Of a DNA stretch of 64,000 nt, positions 27,701 to 35,482 are shown piece by piece. Within the stretch, counting starts at the first letter, position 1; each line of letters opens with the position of its first letter. The translations under genes were made by a program, and so were the position numbers. The DNA is taken from contig NZ_REFC01000011.1 in NCBI RefSeq assembly GCF_003688405.1, positions 496,001 through 560,000 on the forward strand, given 5' to 3'. The stretch comes from Ulvibacter antarcticus. GTDB taxonomy: Bacteria > Bacteroidota > Bacteroidia > Flavobacteriales > Flavobacteriaceae. The notes under the pieces are model-generated. The model did no database searches. It had not been told where the DNA came from and saw nothing but the letters and a program-made list of their open reading frames with translations.

Positions 27701-30346
27701 ACGATGGGCTTCAGGAGAACGGAGGCCAACAAAATGACTATACGGAGATAAATTTTTAGAAAACACATCTATGGAAAAATCGCCACCTCCTTCATAAACC
27801 TTGGTCAAAAAAGTAGCTCGTAGCATTCCCGGAGCTTTCTCGCTGAGGTCTAACTTCTGATTAAAATTAGCAATCCCTTCCGAAGATAAATCCATTTTTA
27901 AAATAGGTAATTCAACCTCATTAAAACTGCGAACAGGATCGTTAAAGGTATAATTAGGAAATTTAGTAAATGCAGTTCCCGTAGAACGTAGTGTCGCGTC
28001 CATTTCTATTTTTAAATTTCTGGCGGGAGAACCGTGTAACCATGTTGCCGTTGCAACTCCTTTTATAGGCTTACTAGCATCCAGGATCTCATCTTCGAAA
28101 TCTAGCTTAATCTTTAGGCGGTTTGGTTTAATAGTGGCAACTTTCAAAGACGTGGCAAACTGAACGCCACCAACCGTTACTGTTGCATTCCATGTACCTG
28201 TTGGAGCGGTAGATTCGGTCGCAATAGGAAAATAGTAAAAATTTCCGTTTTCGCGAGCACCTTCCAATGTCGGTTTCGATGTTACTACAGAGGATGAAAC
28301 TATGGTTCTTTGAACTAACTTTCCTCTGGCATCAGTTACTTCGAGTTTCACGGGATGATCTTTTGGTAATGGATTGGCAACATCATTCAATACAAAGGTA
28401 AGATGGATACTATCCCCAGGACGATGTACTCCTCTTTCAGAATATAAAAATCCTTTTAATCCTTTTTGCAGTTGCTTTCCTGAAACATCAAAATTACTAA
28501 GCGAAAGTGCATGGCCATCTTCCAATTTTAAATAGGCATAATTCTTTCCTTTTTGTGCCACTGCGAAGGCAATACTTCGATCACTATCGAAAAGTGCAAA
28601 GCCTTCAGAATCTGTTGTCACTGTTTCTATTAATTGCTGTTGGTAATTGTAAAGTTTAATTTTTACTCCGCTTTCAGGATTGGTTGTTAAGAGATTATTT
28701 GCAATAAAATGATAGGTTCGATTGTTGCCTTTTTTTACGATAAACCCAAGATCTGACCCCAATATATTGGTGCTTGCCATTCTATCTTCATTGTAATAGG
28801 CATTGTGGCAAGGGTTGTCCATTTGTTCCCAGTTGTAGGAATAATTACGCCAGTTATACAATTCATTATCCCAATACCGTTCTTCGCGTTCGTCTTCATC
28901 ACCCGAGCCGTCGTCATTGTAACCACTCTCTTCGTAATAGTAATCGTCTTCGTAGTAATCTTCCGAATCATTGGAGGCAATATCGTTTGCGCCTGCATCA
29001 CAATCATACAGGATATATTCCTTTTTAAAACTGAATTCCACTCTATATAAAGCACCTGGATCTGCCTTGAATAACTCAGATAGATTTAGTGCGTGTGCTT
29101 TCCATAGTCCGTCAGAATCTAGGTTTTTATTCTGAAGGGATATCGTTTTTTTTGCAATTCGTCTTCCTACAGTTCGTATGTTGTACGAATTATAATTGTC
29201 CAGATTCGAAGCCTGCATAAACTGAAGCATATTCGATTCATAAATCTTGATCACACGTACATCGACTGCGGAAAGATTAACAGCCTCAAAATTCAAGGGG
29301 GTTGAAGCGGCATTAGGTAGGATTACACCTTTAGAAAGTAAGCGAACCGCCGGTTTTAGCTGTTCGAAGGAAATTAATTCTGAAAACTCCTTTTTGAGCT
29401 TGAAATCTTCGGTGTTTGAAATCCCATTAAACAAGGTTACCCTCACGTTACCTATAATTCTGGTTGAAGGATATACAAAAAGCATATTACCATTGACTTC
29501 AAAACGAAGATTCTCGGCACCCTCTATCGAGACAAGCCCGGCAAAATTCTGATTTTCTTTTAATGGATCCGAAAAATTGATTTTCAGCGAAGCTTGTGGA
29601 GCCACAGTACTTTTAATACCAACGACCGTAAAATTATTCTGTCCTGGAATGGCGAATTTATTCTCTCCTTGGTTTTCGGCTTTTATTGCTTTTCCGTTCC
29701 ATGAAATAATAATTTCACTATCATCTTTTTTTCGTTGAATACTGTCAATAACGAAGCTAAAAAAAGCAGCATCGTCTGCTTCCGAAGGCCATTTAACACT
29801 TAGTTTCTTATCATTTTGATTGGCTGTAACAAGTCGCTTGGCTTTCTCGAGAGAGATGATATCACTTGCTTCAATTGTTCCCTCGAGGTATTGCCATTGT
29901 TTGCTATAGGATTGCAAATTTTGCACGTTCAATTTAAATGCAGGCTTAATAGTTTTAAAAGCGAAAGTGTAATTTTTAAATTCCTGCCCAATATCATCGT
30001 AAAGTTTAGAGAGCTTAACGGTTACATGATATTCTGTGTCAGATTGCAGATGCTCTGTAGGTTGAAAAACAAGTGTTCTTCCGTTATCGATAGTGACTTT
30101 TCCTTCGGTTTTAGGACTTATCTTAAGATACTCTGAAGAAATTTCCTGGGATATTTCGAACTGTTCCAAAGGTTGAGCAAGGTCAATTCGGATGGCTTCA
30201 GAAATAGAAATGTTTCCATTGGTATTATACGAAATGAACTCTTTGAACTTAAAGAGATTGTCGGTGTCGGAAAGATCATTTTTCTTAGTACAGGAGGAAA
30301 TTGCTACGATAAGCAAGAGAATGAGAACACGATGCAGAATTTTCAT
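24713..30346 (-). CDS. Alpha-2-macroglobulin family lipoprotein with thioester
   Basis: Very large periplasmic protease trap of 1877 residues. Lipoprotein signal (LHRVLILLLIVAISSC, Cys19), Ig-like and MG domains (MG2 strands such as GVHRPGDSIHLTFVLND), bait region, then the thioester motif YPHGCIEQ near residue 1434 and the alpha-helical toroid that follows it. A strongly acidic, tyrosine-rich insert (about residues 447-515) interrupts the N-terminal half. ATG 30346 gives a proper signal peptide; upstream codons to 30415 do not. Pairing with pbpC suggests protection of the cell envelope while the wall is repaired. Confidence 0.94.
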   Translation of the reverse strand: MKILHRVLILLLIVAISSCTKKNDLSDTDNLFKFKEFISYNTNGNISISEAIRIDLAQPLEQFEISQEISSEYLKISPKTEGKVTIDNGRTLVFQPTEHLQSDTEYHVTVKLSKLYDDIGQEFKNYTFAFKTIKPAFKLNVQNLQSYSKQWQYLEGTIEASDIISLEKAKRLVTANQNDKKLSVKWPSEADDAAFFSFVIDSIQRKKDDSEIIISWNGKAIKAENQGENKFAIPGQNNFTVVGIKSTVAPQASLKINFSDPLKENQNFAGLVSIEGAENLRFEVNGNMLFVYPSTRIIGNVRVTLFNGISNTEDFKLKKEFSELISFEQLKPAVRLLSKGVILPNAASTPLNFEAVNLSAVDVRVIKIYESNMLQFMQASNLDNYNSYNIRTVGRRIAKKTISLQNKNLDSDGLWKAHALNLSELFKADPGALYRVEFSFKKEYILYDCDAGANDIASNDSEDYYEDDYYYEESGYNDDGSGDEDEREERYWDNELYNWRNYSYNWEQMDNPCHNAYYNEDRMASTNILGSDLGFIVKKGNNRTYHFIANNLLTTNPESGVKIKLYNYQQQLIETVTTDSEGFALFDSDRSIAFAVAQKGKNYAYLKLEDGHALSLSNFDVSGKQLQKGLKGFLYSERGVHRPGDSIHLTFVLNDVANPLPKDHPVKLEVTDARGKLVQRTIVSSSVVTSKPTLEGARENGNFYYFPIATESTAPTGTWNATVTVGGVQFATSLKVATIKPNRLKIKLDFEDEILDASKPIKGVATATWLHGSPARNLKIEMDATLRSTGTAFTKFPNYTFNDPVRSFNEVELPILKMDLSSEGIANFNQKLDLSEKAPGMLRATFLTKVYEGGGDFSIDVFSKNLSPYSHFVGLRSPEAHRYGSYFTDQNTVFNLASVDAQGNAAGNRELEVKVFRIEWRWWWNRGGDNLSRYENSTVHRPVKEFTITTDGSGKSNFTVNIPEEEGGRYLIRVVDKKSGHATGRITYFYRNWWKAPMDGDSESSKMLVFSADKEKYNVGEEAVITFPSGSEGRALISIENGTEVLSTQWIATQKGETKATIKLEEYMAPNVYVNISLLQPHAQTKNDLPIRLYGVIPLLVENPSTVLHPKLEMPEVLKPEEKFSIKVSEEKGKAMTYTIAMVDEGLLDLTRFETPKIHDAFYTREALGVRTFDIYDYVIGAYSGSVNNIYAIGGGDEAAGAKNRKADRFKPVVRYIGPFSLKAGEKATHQLTMPNYVGSVRTMIVAGNNPNSAYGKTDKTTPVRKPLMVLASLPRKLSPGEIITLPVTVFAMEKKIKSATVSLKLGDALKPVNGVSKTISFSEPGEQIVNFDFEVLATPSEEKNGTSNIQTIEVLASGNGEKASYKVEIDVENPNPITQKTTQFTLSENGSQNIEFSTYGVSGTNGAMLEFSTVPPMDFGKRLEYLIQYPHGCIEQTTSGAFPQLYLADVFDITFNKKQEIENNIKGAVQRLSNFQGTDGGLSYWPGERNADDWGTNYAGHFMLEAKQKGYALPITFMSNWLKYQKNAARQWRNSDTPYDQSLTQAYRLYTLALAGQPELAAMNRLRESKNLSNDAKWRLAAAYALAGKKQVATDLSQKANINFVPLQYDYYSYGSPFRNKAMALETMVITEDPRQRDMAISLAKELSSQRWYSTQETSYGLLAMAKMIQKNGGKAMELTFSKNGKANSLTTDKAVAQREIGLTMGKNSVNVTNKKGNVVYVTLIQKGKLPLGDELAEKRNLSINAQYFDGEGKKLDVTNLRQGSEINAKVTVTNTSNDWVNNIALTKIFPGGWEIVNTSFTEHGGGATGSARYTDIRDDRVNFYFDLNRQESKTFTVKLNASYLGKYYLPGTQVEAMYDNNYYARNKGIWVTVEQ

Positions 30347-30597
30347 AAAAGATGGTTTAGAAATAATTAAAATTACGGTAAATAGTGGTTTTTCGCAATG
30401 GCAAAGCCATCTCAAAATTCCTACATATCTAGGACTTGAACGCGTAATTTATAGAATTAAGGGAGGGAGATATAGGCTGAAAACGAAAGATTTAATGAAT
30501 ATCGTATATCGATTTTAACATTTGGCAAGAGTTTAACAATTGGGCACAATATGTTGTAAGTATGCGAAAGACACTAACTATACTATAAATTAAAAGC

Positions 30598-31662
30598 TTA
30601 CTCCTTATATATTCCAAGGGTTAGTTCCCCTTCAGAATTCATATGTGCGCGGTACATTCCGGCAGTGTTGAATTCCATAGCGACATTTCCATCTTTATCG
30701 ATGGCAACAATACCACCATCACCACCTAAAGCGGGAACTTTCTTTTGTATTACCTCTTTGGCGGCTTCATTAAGTGAAACTCCTTTATATTCCATCATGG
30801 CGGAAATATCATGTGCAACCATTGCTCGGATAAAATATTCACCCCAACCTGTGGACGAAACTGCACAGGTGGCATTATTGGCATAGGTCCCAGCACCAAT
30901 GATAGGTGCATCCCCAATCCGATTCCATCTTTTATTGGTCATTCCACCGGTGGAAGTCCCGGCAGCCAGATTTCCATTTTTATCTAAAGCAGCATAGCCG
31001 ACCGTTCCGAATTTTGAGTTTTTAATGTACGGATCTTCAAAAACACTGCCTAGCTTTTTGGCTTTCTGCTTTTCTCTGTTTTTTATTTTCTGAAGCGATT
31101 GGAACCTATTTTCGGTGTAGAAGTATTCTGGATCTACAAGCAGGAAGCCTTTTTCCTGTGCAAAGATTTCAGCTCCTTTTCCACTTAGCATAACATGAGG
31201 GGAGTCGTTCATAACTACCAATGCAAGGCTTATCGGATTTTTAATTCTGGTAACTCCGGCAACAGCACCGGCATTTAAATCGGCACCATTCATGACTGAA
31301 GCATCCATCTCGTTGGTTTCATCATGCGTGAATACAGATCCTTTTCCAGCATTAAATAGAGGGGAATCCTCCATTACATTAATAGTTGACACCACGGCCT
31401 CCATTGAAGTTCCTCCGTTTTTCAAAATGGAGTAACCTACGTTAATTGCTTCAGTGAGTTTTACTTTATAGGCGTTCTCGAGCGAATCGCTCATATTTTC
31501 TTTTAGGATGGTTCCGGCACCTCCATGGATTACAATTCCGAAGTTTTGATCGGTTTTTGTCGTTTCAGAATGAGAATTTGAATCTTTTGAAGCCGTTTTT
31601 CTATCATTTTTACAGCTGAAAAGCACAAAAAGCAGGATTAAAAGTGTTAAAGTTTTATACAT
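30598..31662 (-). CDS. Isoaspartyl peptidase/L-asparaginase (Ntn hydrolase), lipoprotein
   Basis: Self-cleaving amidohydrolase that removes beta-aspartyl peptides and asparagine. 354 residues from ATG 31662: lipoprotein signal (LTLLILLFVLFSC), IHGGAGTI, then the autoproteolytic site FGTVGYAALD whose Thr (about residue 220) becomes the nucleophile, and TSTGGMTNKRWNRIGDAPIIGAGTYA that lines the active site. The longer frame to 31686 adds residues that do not fit a signal. Export of this enzyme is common in flavobacteria. Divergent from the CAP lipoprotein. Confidence 0.94.
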   Translation of the reverse strand: MYKTLTLLILLFVLFSCKNDRKTASKDSNSHSETTKTDQNFGIVIHGGAGTILKENMSDSLENAYKVKLTEAINVGYSILKNGGTSMEAVVSTINVMEDSPLFNAGKGSVFTHDETNEMDASVMNGADLNAGAVAGVTRIKNPISLALVVMNDSPHVMLSGKGAEIFAQEKGFLLVDPEYFYTENRFQSLQKIKNREKQKAKKLGSVFEDPYIKNSKFGTVGYAALDKNGNLAAGTSTGGMTNKRWNRIGDAPIIGAGTYANNATCAVSSTGWGEYFIRAMVAHDISAMMEYKGVSLNEAAKEVIQKKVPALGGDGGIVAIDKDGNVAMEFNTAGMYRAHMNSEGELTLGIYKE

Positions 31663-31719
31663 ATCATATTTTATTTTGACAGTCAATTCTTTACAAGTAT
31701 CGCATATATAATGCGGGAT

Positions 31720-31745
31720 TTGTAGGAATTTTACTTGTAGGAATT
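31720..31745. repeat. Direct repeat TTGTAGGAATT x2 in a divergent promoter region
   Basis: Two identical 11-bp units at 31720-31730 and 31735-31745 are spaced 15 bp start to start, between the divergent isoaspartyl peptidase and CAP genes. Possible regulator half-sites; nothing else supports this. Confidence 0.35.
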
Positions 31746-31821
31746 ATCGGATAAATCGAATTAATTTACGATTAAAGACATAATTAATACGATAAACTGT
31801 AATTGATGTAAGAAAATTCTT

Positions 31822-31829
31822 TACATTTG
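31822..31829 (+). promoter_or_regulatory. Candidate -7 element of the CAP lipoprotein gene
   Basis: TACATTTG fits TAnnTTTG, 38 nt before the ATG; a TTG at 31803-31805 is 16 nt upstream, slightly short spacing. Confidence 0.5.
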
Positions 31830-31867
31830 ATTCAACATCATGCCCCAAATTTGATGCCCCCCAAATT

Positions 31868-32371
31868 ATGAGACTACTACAACTTAACCTACTTGCAATG
31901 GTTTTTCTTTTTCTTGCAACTTCTTGTCAGAAAGATGAAAGCTTTACTTCCGAAGAAGCAAATTACACAATTGACCTAAATCTAGCTAATGAAACCGATT
32001 GGAAAATGGCAGATGAGATTTTGGTATTGGTAAATGAATATAGAAATACTCTTGGGCTAACTCCTATTATATCAGATAAACAATTCGCATCGGCTTACGC
32101 TGTAGATCATTCTCATTATATGATGGCGAAATCACAAATCAATCATGACAATTTTGGTGTTCGCGCACAGGCACTTAGAGATAACGGAGCCGAAAGAGTT
32201 GGCGAAAATGTAGCTTTTGGATACAATACCGCAGAAGCTGTTGTTCAAGCCTGGTTAAACAGCGAAGGCCATAGAGAAATTATAGAAGGCAACTTTTCAC
32301 ACTCAGGTTTTGGAGTGCTAAAGGCAAGCGATAACAGATACTACTTTACCCAACTTTTCTACAAAAAGTAA
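31868..32371 (+). CDS. CAP (SCP/PR1) domain lipoprotein
   Basis: 167 residues. Lipoprotein signal MRLLQLNLLAMVFLFLATSC (Cys20), then a CAP domain from about residue 50: ADEILVLVNEYRNTLGL, AVDHSHYMMAKSQINHDNFG with the conserved His, ERVGENVAFGYNTAEAVVQAWLNSEGHREIIEGNFSHSGFGV with the conserved Glu and second His. These are the core residues of the bacterial CAP (YkwD-like) cavity. Function of bacterial CAP lipoproteins is unknown; an envelope role is likely. The start is the only reasonable ATG. Confidence 0.93.
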   Translation: MRLLQLNLLAMVFLFLATSCQKDESFTSEEANYTIDLNLANETDWKMADEILVLVNEYRNTLGLTPIISDKQFASAYAVDHSHYMMAKSQINHDNFGVRAQALRDNGAERVGENVAFGYNTAEAVVQAWLNSEGHREIIEGNFSHSGFGVLKASDNRYYFTQLFYKK

Positions 32372-32400
32372 TTCCCAACTTAACTTTTTCTTTTGCGTCA

Positions 32401-32440
32401 ATTGCCTTATTTTTACGTGTACTCTTAAAAATAAGGCAAT
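32401..32440. promoter_or_regulatory. Perfect 15-bp inverted repeat across the start codon of the dioxygenase gene
   Basis: ATTGCCTTATTTTTA (32401-32415) is the exact complement of TAAAAATAAGGCAAT (32426-32440), with a 10-nt centre. The right arm includes the first two bases of the ATG at 32439. In an mRNA read from the CAP gene this would bury the start codon; as DNA it is a large operator. No T-run follows, so it is not a standard terminator. Confidence 0.75.
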
Positions 32441-32975
32441 GGCAATTAGAAAACCTTTCAATCTAAATAAATGGATCGACGAAAATAGAGATCTGCTAAA
32501 ACCACCTGTAGGAAATAAAAATCTTTATATAGATGCTCAGGATTACATAGTAATGGTCGTGGCGGGTCCCAACGCTAGAAAAGATTATCATTATAATGAA
32601 ACGGAAGAATTATTCTATCAACTGGAAGGAAATATTCAAGTGATTATACAGGATAATGGAGAGAAAAGAGTATTGGAATTGGGTCCAGGGGATATGTATC
32701 TTCATCCTTCAAAAACACCACATTCACCGGTTCGCGGAGATAATTCAATAGGTTTAGTCATCGAACGCAAACGCGCCGGACAAGGCTACAAAGACGGTTT
32801 ACTTTGGTTTTGTGATAATTGCAATAATAAGATTCACGAAGTCTATTTTGAATTACATGATGTCGAGAAGGACTTCCTTCCACACTTTAAAGATTTCTAC
32901 AATTCGAAAGATCATCGCACCTGCAACAACTGTGGAACCGTAATGGAAACAGATCCTAGATTTACTGGAGAATAA
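32439..32975 (+). CDS. nbaC: 3-hydroxyanthranilate 3,4-dioxygenase
   Basis: Opens the ring of 3-hydroxyanthranilate in the kynurenine route to quinolinate and NAD. 178 residues; the metal ligands H51, E57 and H95 fall exactly where the characterised bacterial enzyme has them (DYHYNETEELFYQLEGN, LHPSKTPHSP). The C-terminal rubredoxin-like iron site is intact: C125, C128, C162 and C165. No other kynurenine genes are in the window. The start codon overlaps a 15-bp inverted repeat. Followed after 4 nt by the PdxH-like gene. Confidence 0.96.
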   Translation: MAIRKPFNLNKWIDENRDLLKPPVGNKNLYIDAQDYIVMVVAGPNARKDYHYNETEELFYQLEGNIQVIIQDNGEKRVLELGPGDMYLHPSKTPHSPVRGDNSIGLVIERKRAGQGYKDGLLWFCDNCNNKIHEVYFELHDVEKDFLPHFKDFYNSKDHRTCNNCGTVMETDPRFTGE

Positions 32976-32979
32976 TATA

Positions 32980-33573
32980 ATGATAGTATCAGACAGCCCT
33001 AATCCGTTTTACGTGTTTAGTTCATGGCTGCATGAACATATAACTTCTACAGCACTAAATCATCCCTCAGCCTGTGTTCTGTCAACAATAGGATTAGATG
33101 GTTTTCCAAATGCACGAAATGTTGCGCTAAAAGAACTGCAGCACCCATACCTTATTACCACAGGACCATTATCCTCACGAAAGGGTCAGGAAATTGATCA
33201 GAATCCAAAAGTTGCACTTACTTTTTGGTGGGATGAGAGTGGCCGACAAATAAGAATTCAAGGGGTCGCTAGCTTACTAGATGACCAATCCTCCGATTTT
33301 TATTTTTCCAATAGGAATAAAAACTCCCAGATAATTAGTGTTGCTAGTAAACAAGGAGAAATTTTGACCACTACAAGTTTGTTTCAAGATTCTATTGAAA
33401 AAACTAAACAAGAATTTAATAATAAAGAAGTGGTGAGACCACTCAATTGGGGAGGTTTTAAAATTGAACCACTGAGATTCGAATTTCTGGAATTTAAGGA
33501 ATCCAGAGAGCATATCCGTACGTTATTCACTAAAAATAATCGAAACTGGAATGTTTGTATGTTACAACCTTAA
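32980..33573 (+). CDS. Pyridoxamine 5'-phosphate oxidase family protein
   Basis: FMN-binding split-barrel protein of 197 residues. The N-terminal half resembles PdxH (ACVLSTIGLDGFPNARNVALKE, TGPLSSRKGQEIDQNPKVALTFWWDESGRQIRIQG), and the C-terminal dimerisation motif is also present (NWGGFKIEPLRFEFLEFKESREHIRTLF with a terminal W...LQP). Several PdxH positions are altered, so it may be PNP/PMP oxidase or a relative acting on another cofactor. It follows the dioxygenase by 4 nt. PLP is the cofactor of kynureninase, which gives a possible logic to the pairing. Confidence 0.85.
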   Translation: MIVSDSPNPFYVFSSWLHEHITSTALNHPSACVLSTIGLDGFPNARNVALKELQHPYLITTGPLSSRKGQEIDQNPKVALTFWWDESGRQIRIQGVASLLDDQSSDFYFSNRNKNSQIISVASKQGEILTTTSLFQDSIEKTKQEFNNKEVVRPLNWGGFKIEPLRFEFLEFKESREHIRTLFTKNNRNWNVCMLQP

Positions 33574-33687
33574 TAAGTCCCGTATCAAAACTTTATAAAT
33601 TTTAAGCTTCATTTAAGCGAGATTTGTGCTTTCGTTTGTTCTTCGGAAAGACCTTCGTATTCATTTCAAATTCTATACAGTATTATG

Positions 33688-33695
33688 TACCTTTG
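33688..33695 (+). promoter_or_regulatory. Candidate -7 element of the ALDH7 gene
   Basis: TACCTTTG matches TAnnTTTG, 71 nt before the ATG; the -33 element is unclear. A TTCGGAA motif lies upstream at 33642. Confidence 0.5.
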
Positions 33696-33766
33696 CAAAC
33701 TCATAATCTGAAGCGCTTTTTACAGCTTTCAGCAAAAATGAATTAAGAACAAAAACATAACAATAT

Positions 33767-35320
33767 ATGTCAACTGTAGCAACATCCTTCGGAATTGAAG
33801 AAGCATTACAAAAATTGGGAATAAAAGAAGTCAACCCGGGAACTTCAACTGGAAATAAATGGTTTTCAGGAGAAGATACCATTGCTTCTTATTCGCCAGT
33901 AGACGGAAAACTTATTGGTAAGGTAACCGTTACTACAAAAGAAGATTACGAAAAAGTTATGGAATCGGCCACTGCTGCTTTCAAAACATTTAGAACTATC
34001 CCTGCACCTCAACGAGGTGAAATAGTACGGCAGTTTGGAAATAAACTAAGAGAATTGAAAGAACCGTTAGGGAAGTTAGTTTCATACGAAATGGGGAAAT
34101 CTCTTCAAGAAGGTTATGGAGAAGTTCAAGAAATGATCGATATCTGTGACTTCGCAGTTGGATTGTCTAGACAATTAAATGGACAGACGATTCCTTCAGA
34201 GCGTCCCGGACATGTTATGAGAGAGCAATGGCACTCTTTAGGTGTTGTAGGTATTATTTCTGCCTTTAATTTTCCAGTAGCCGTTTGGGCATGGAATACT
34301 GCCTTAGCATGGGTATGTGGTGATGTATGTGTGTGGAAAGCTTCGGAAAAAGCTCCTTTATGCTCAGTTGCTTGTCAGAATATTATTGCCGGAGTCTTAA
34401 AAGAAAATAATCTACCGGAAGGTATTTCTTGTATCATCAATGGAGACTACAAAATAGGTGAAATGATGACCAACGACACAAGAATTCCTTTAATTTCAGC
34501 AACAGGATCTACCCGAATGGGAAGAATTGTAGGTGCTAAGGTAGCTGAGCGCTTTGGAAAATCACTATTGGAGTTAGGAGGAAACAATGCAATTATCATT
34601 ACTCCAACGGCCGATTTAAAAGTAGTGGTGCCTGGAGCAGTATTTGGCGCTGTAGGAACTGCAGGTCAACGTTGTACTTCTACTAGAAGATTGATTATTC
34701 ATGAATCTGTTTACAATAAAGTTAGAGACGCCATTGTTGGTGCATACGCTCAAATTAAGATCGGGAATCCATTAGACGAAACTAAACATGTTGGTCCACT
34801 AATCGATAAAGACGCTGTGGCAATGTATTTGAACGCTATCGAAAAGGCAAAAGCTGAAGGCGGAAACGTTTTAATTGAAGGAGGCGTAGTAAAGGGAGAA
34901 GGCTTTGAAAGCGGTTGCTACGTAAAACCTGCGATAATTGAAGCAAAAAATCATTATGAGATTGTACAACATGAAACATTCGCTCCTATTTTATATCTAA
35001 TGAAATACAGCGGGGAAGTTGAAAATGCAATTGATATGCAAAATGGTGTTGCACAAGGATTATCATCTGCAATCATGACAAATGAAATGAAAGAAGCAGA
35101 GAAATTCTTGTCGTATTCTGGTTCCGACTGTGGAATTGCGAACGTAAATATTGGAACTTCCGGTGCCGAAATTGGAGGTGCTTTTGGAGGTGAGAAAGAA
35201 ACCGGTGGAGGACGTGAATCTGGATCTGATGCTTGGAAAGTATATATGAGAAGACAAACCAATACGGTGAACTATTCTGATGAATTGCCTCTGGCACAAG
35301 GGATTAAATTCGATTTGTAG
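33767..35320 (+). CDS. amaB: Aldehyde dehydrogenase, ALDH7 (antiquitin/AmaB) type
   Basis: Oxidises alpha-aminoadipate semialdehyde (piperideine-6-carboxylate) in lysine breakdown. 517 residues. Catalytic N168 (SAFNFPVAVWAWN), E269 (LLELGGNNAI) and C303 (GTAGQRCTSTRRL). The C-terminal block GSDCGIANVNIGTSGAEIGGAFGGEKETGGGRESGSDAWKVYMRR is the ALDH7 signature, very close to animal antiquitin. It stands alone with its own promoter and terminator. Substrate from family membership, not proven here. Confidence 0.93.
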   Translation: MSTVATSFGIEEALQKLGIKEVNPGTSTGNKWFSGEDTIASYSPVDGKLIGKVTVTTKEDYEKVMESATAAFKTFRTIPAPQRGEIVRQFGNKLRELKEPLGKLVSYEMGKSLQEGYGEVQEMIDICDFAVGLSRQLNGQTIPSERPGHVMREQWHSLGVVGIISAFNFPVAVWAWNTALAWVCGDVCVWKASEKAPLCSVACQNIIAGVLKENNLPEGISCIINGDYKIGEMMTNDTRIPLISATGSTRMGRIVGAKVAERFGKSLLELGGNNAIIITPTADLKVVVPGAVFGAVGTAGQRCTSTRRLIIHESVYNKVRDAIVGAYAQIKIGNPLDETKHVGPLIDKDAVAMYLNAIEKAKAEGGNVLIEGGVVKGEGFESGCYVKPAIIEAKNHYEIVQHETFAPILYLMKYSGEVENAIDMQNGVAQGLSSAIMTNEMKEAEKFLSYSGSDCGIANVNIGTSGAEIGGAFGGEKETGGGRESGSDAWKVYMRRQTNTVNYSDELPLAQGIKFDL

Positions 35321-35343
35321 TAATTGAAAAATCACATATTTCG

Positions 35344-35381
35344 AAAAACCCGTTTAACAATACCGTTGAACGGGTTTTTTT
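35344..35381 (+). terminator. Intrinsic terminator after the ALDH7 gene
   Basis: AAAAACCCGTTTAAC (35344-35358) pairs with GTTGAACGGGTTTTT (from 35365) around a 6-nt loop, ending in a T tract. Confidence 0.9.
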
Positions 35382-35482
35382 ATTCTTAAAACGAATAAAC
35401 ATTCCTTTAGTGCTTACCGCCTGAAAATCAACAGTTTTATTTTGTAACTTAGAAGTACAGTAACCATTAACAAACCAACCTC

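Noticed and set aside
30173-30518. Open frames opposite and upstream of the alpha-2-macroglobulin gene
   Set aside because: They overlap a well-supported long gene or a short spacer and show no homology.
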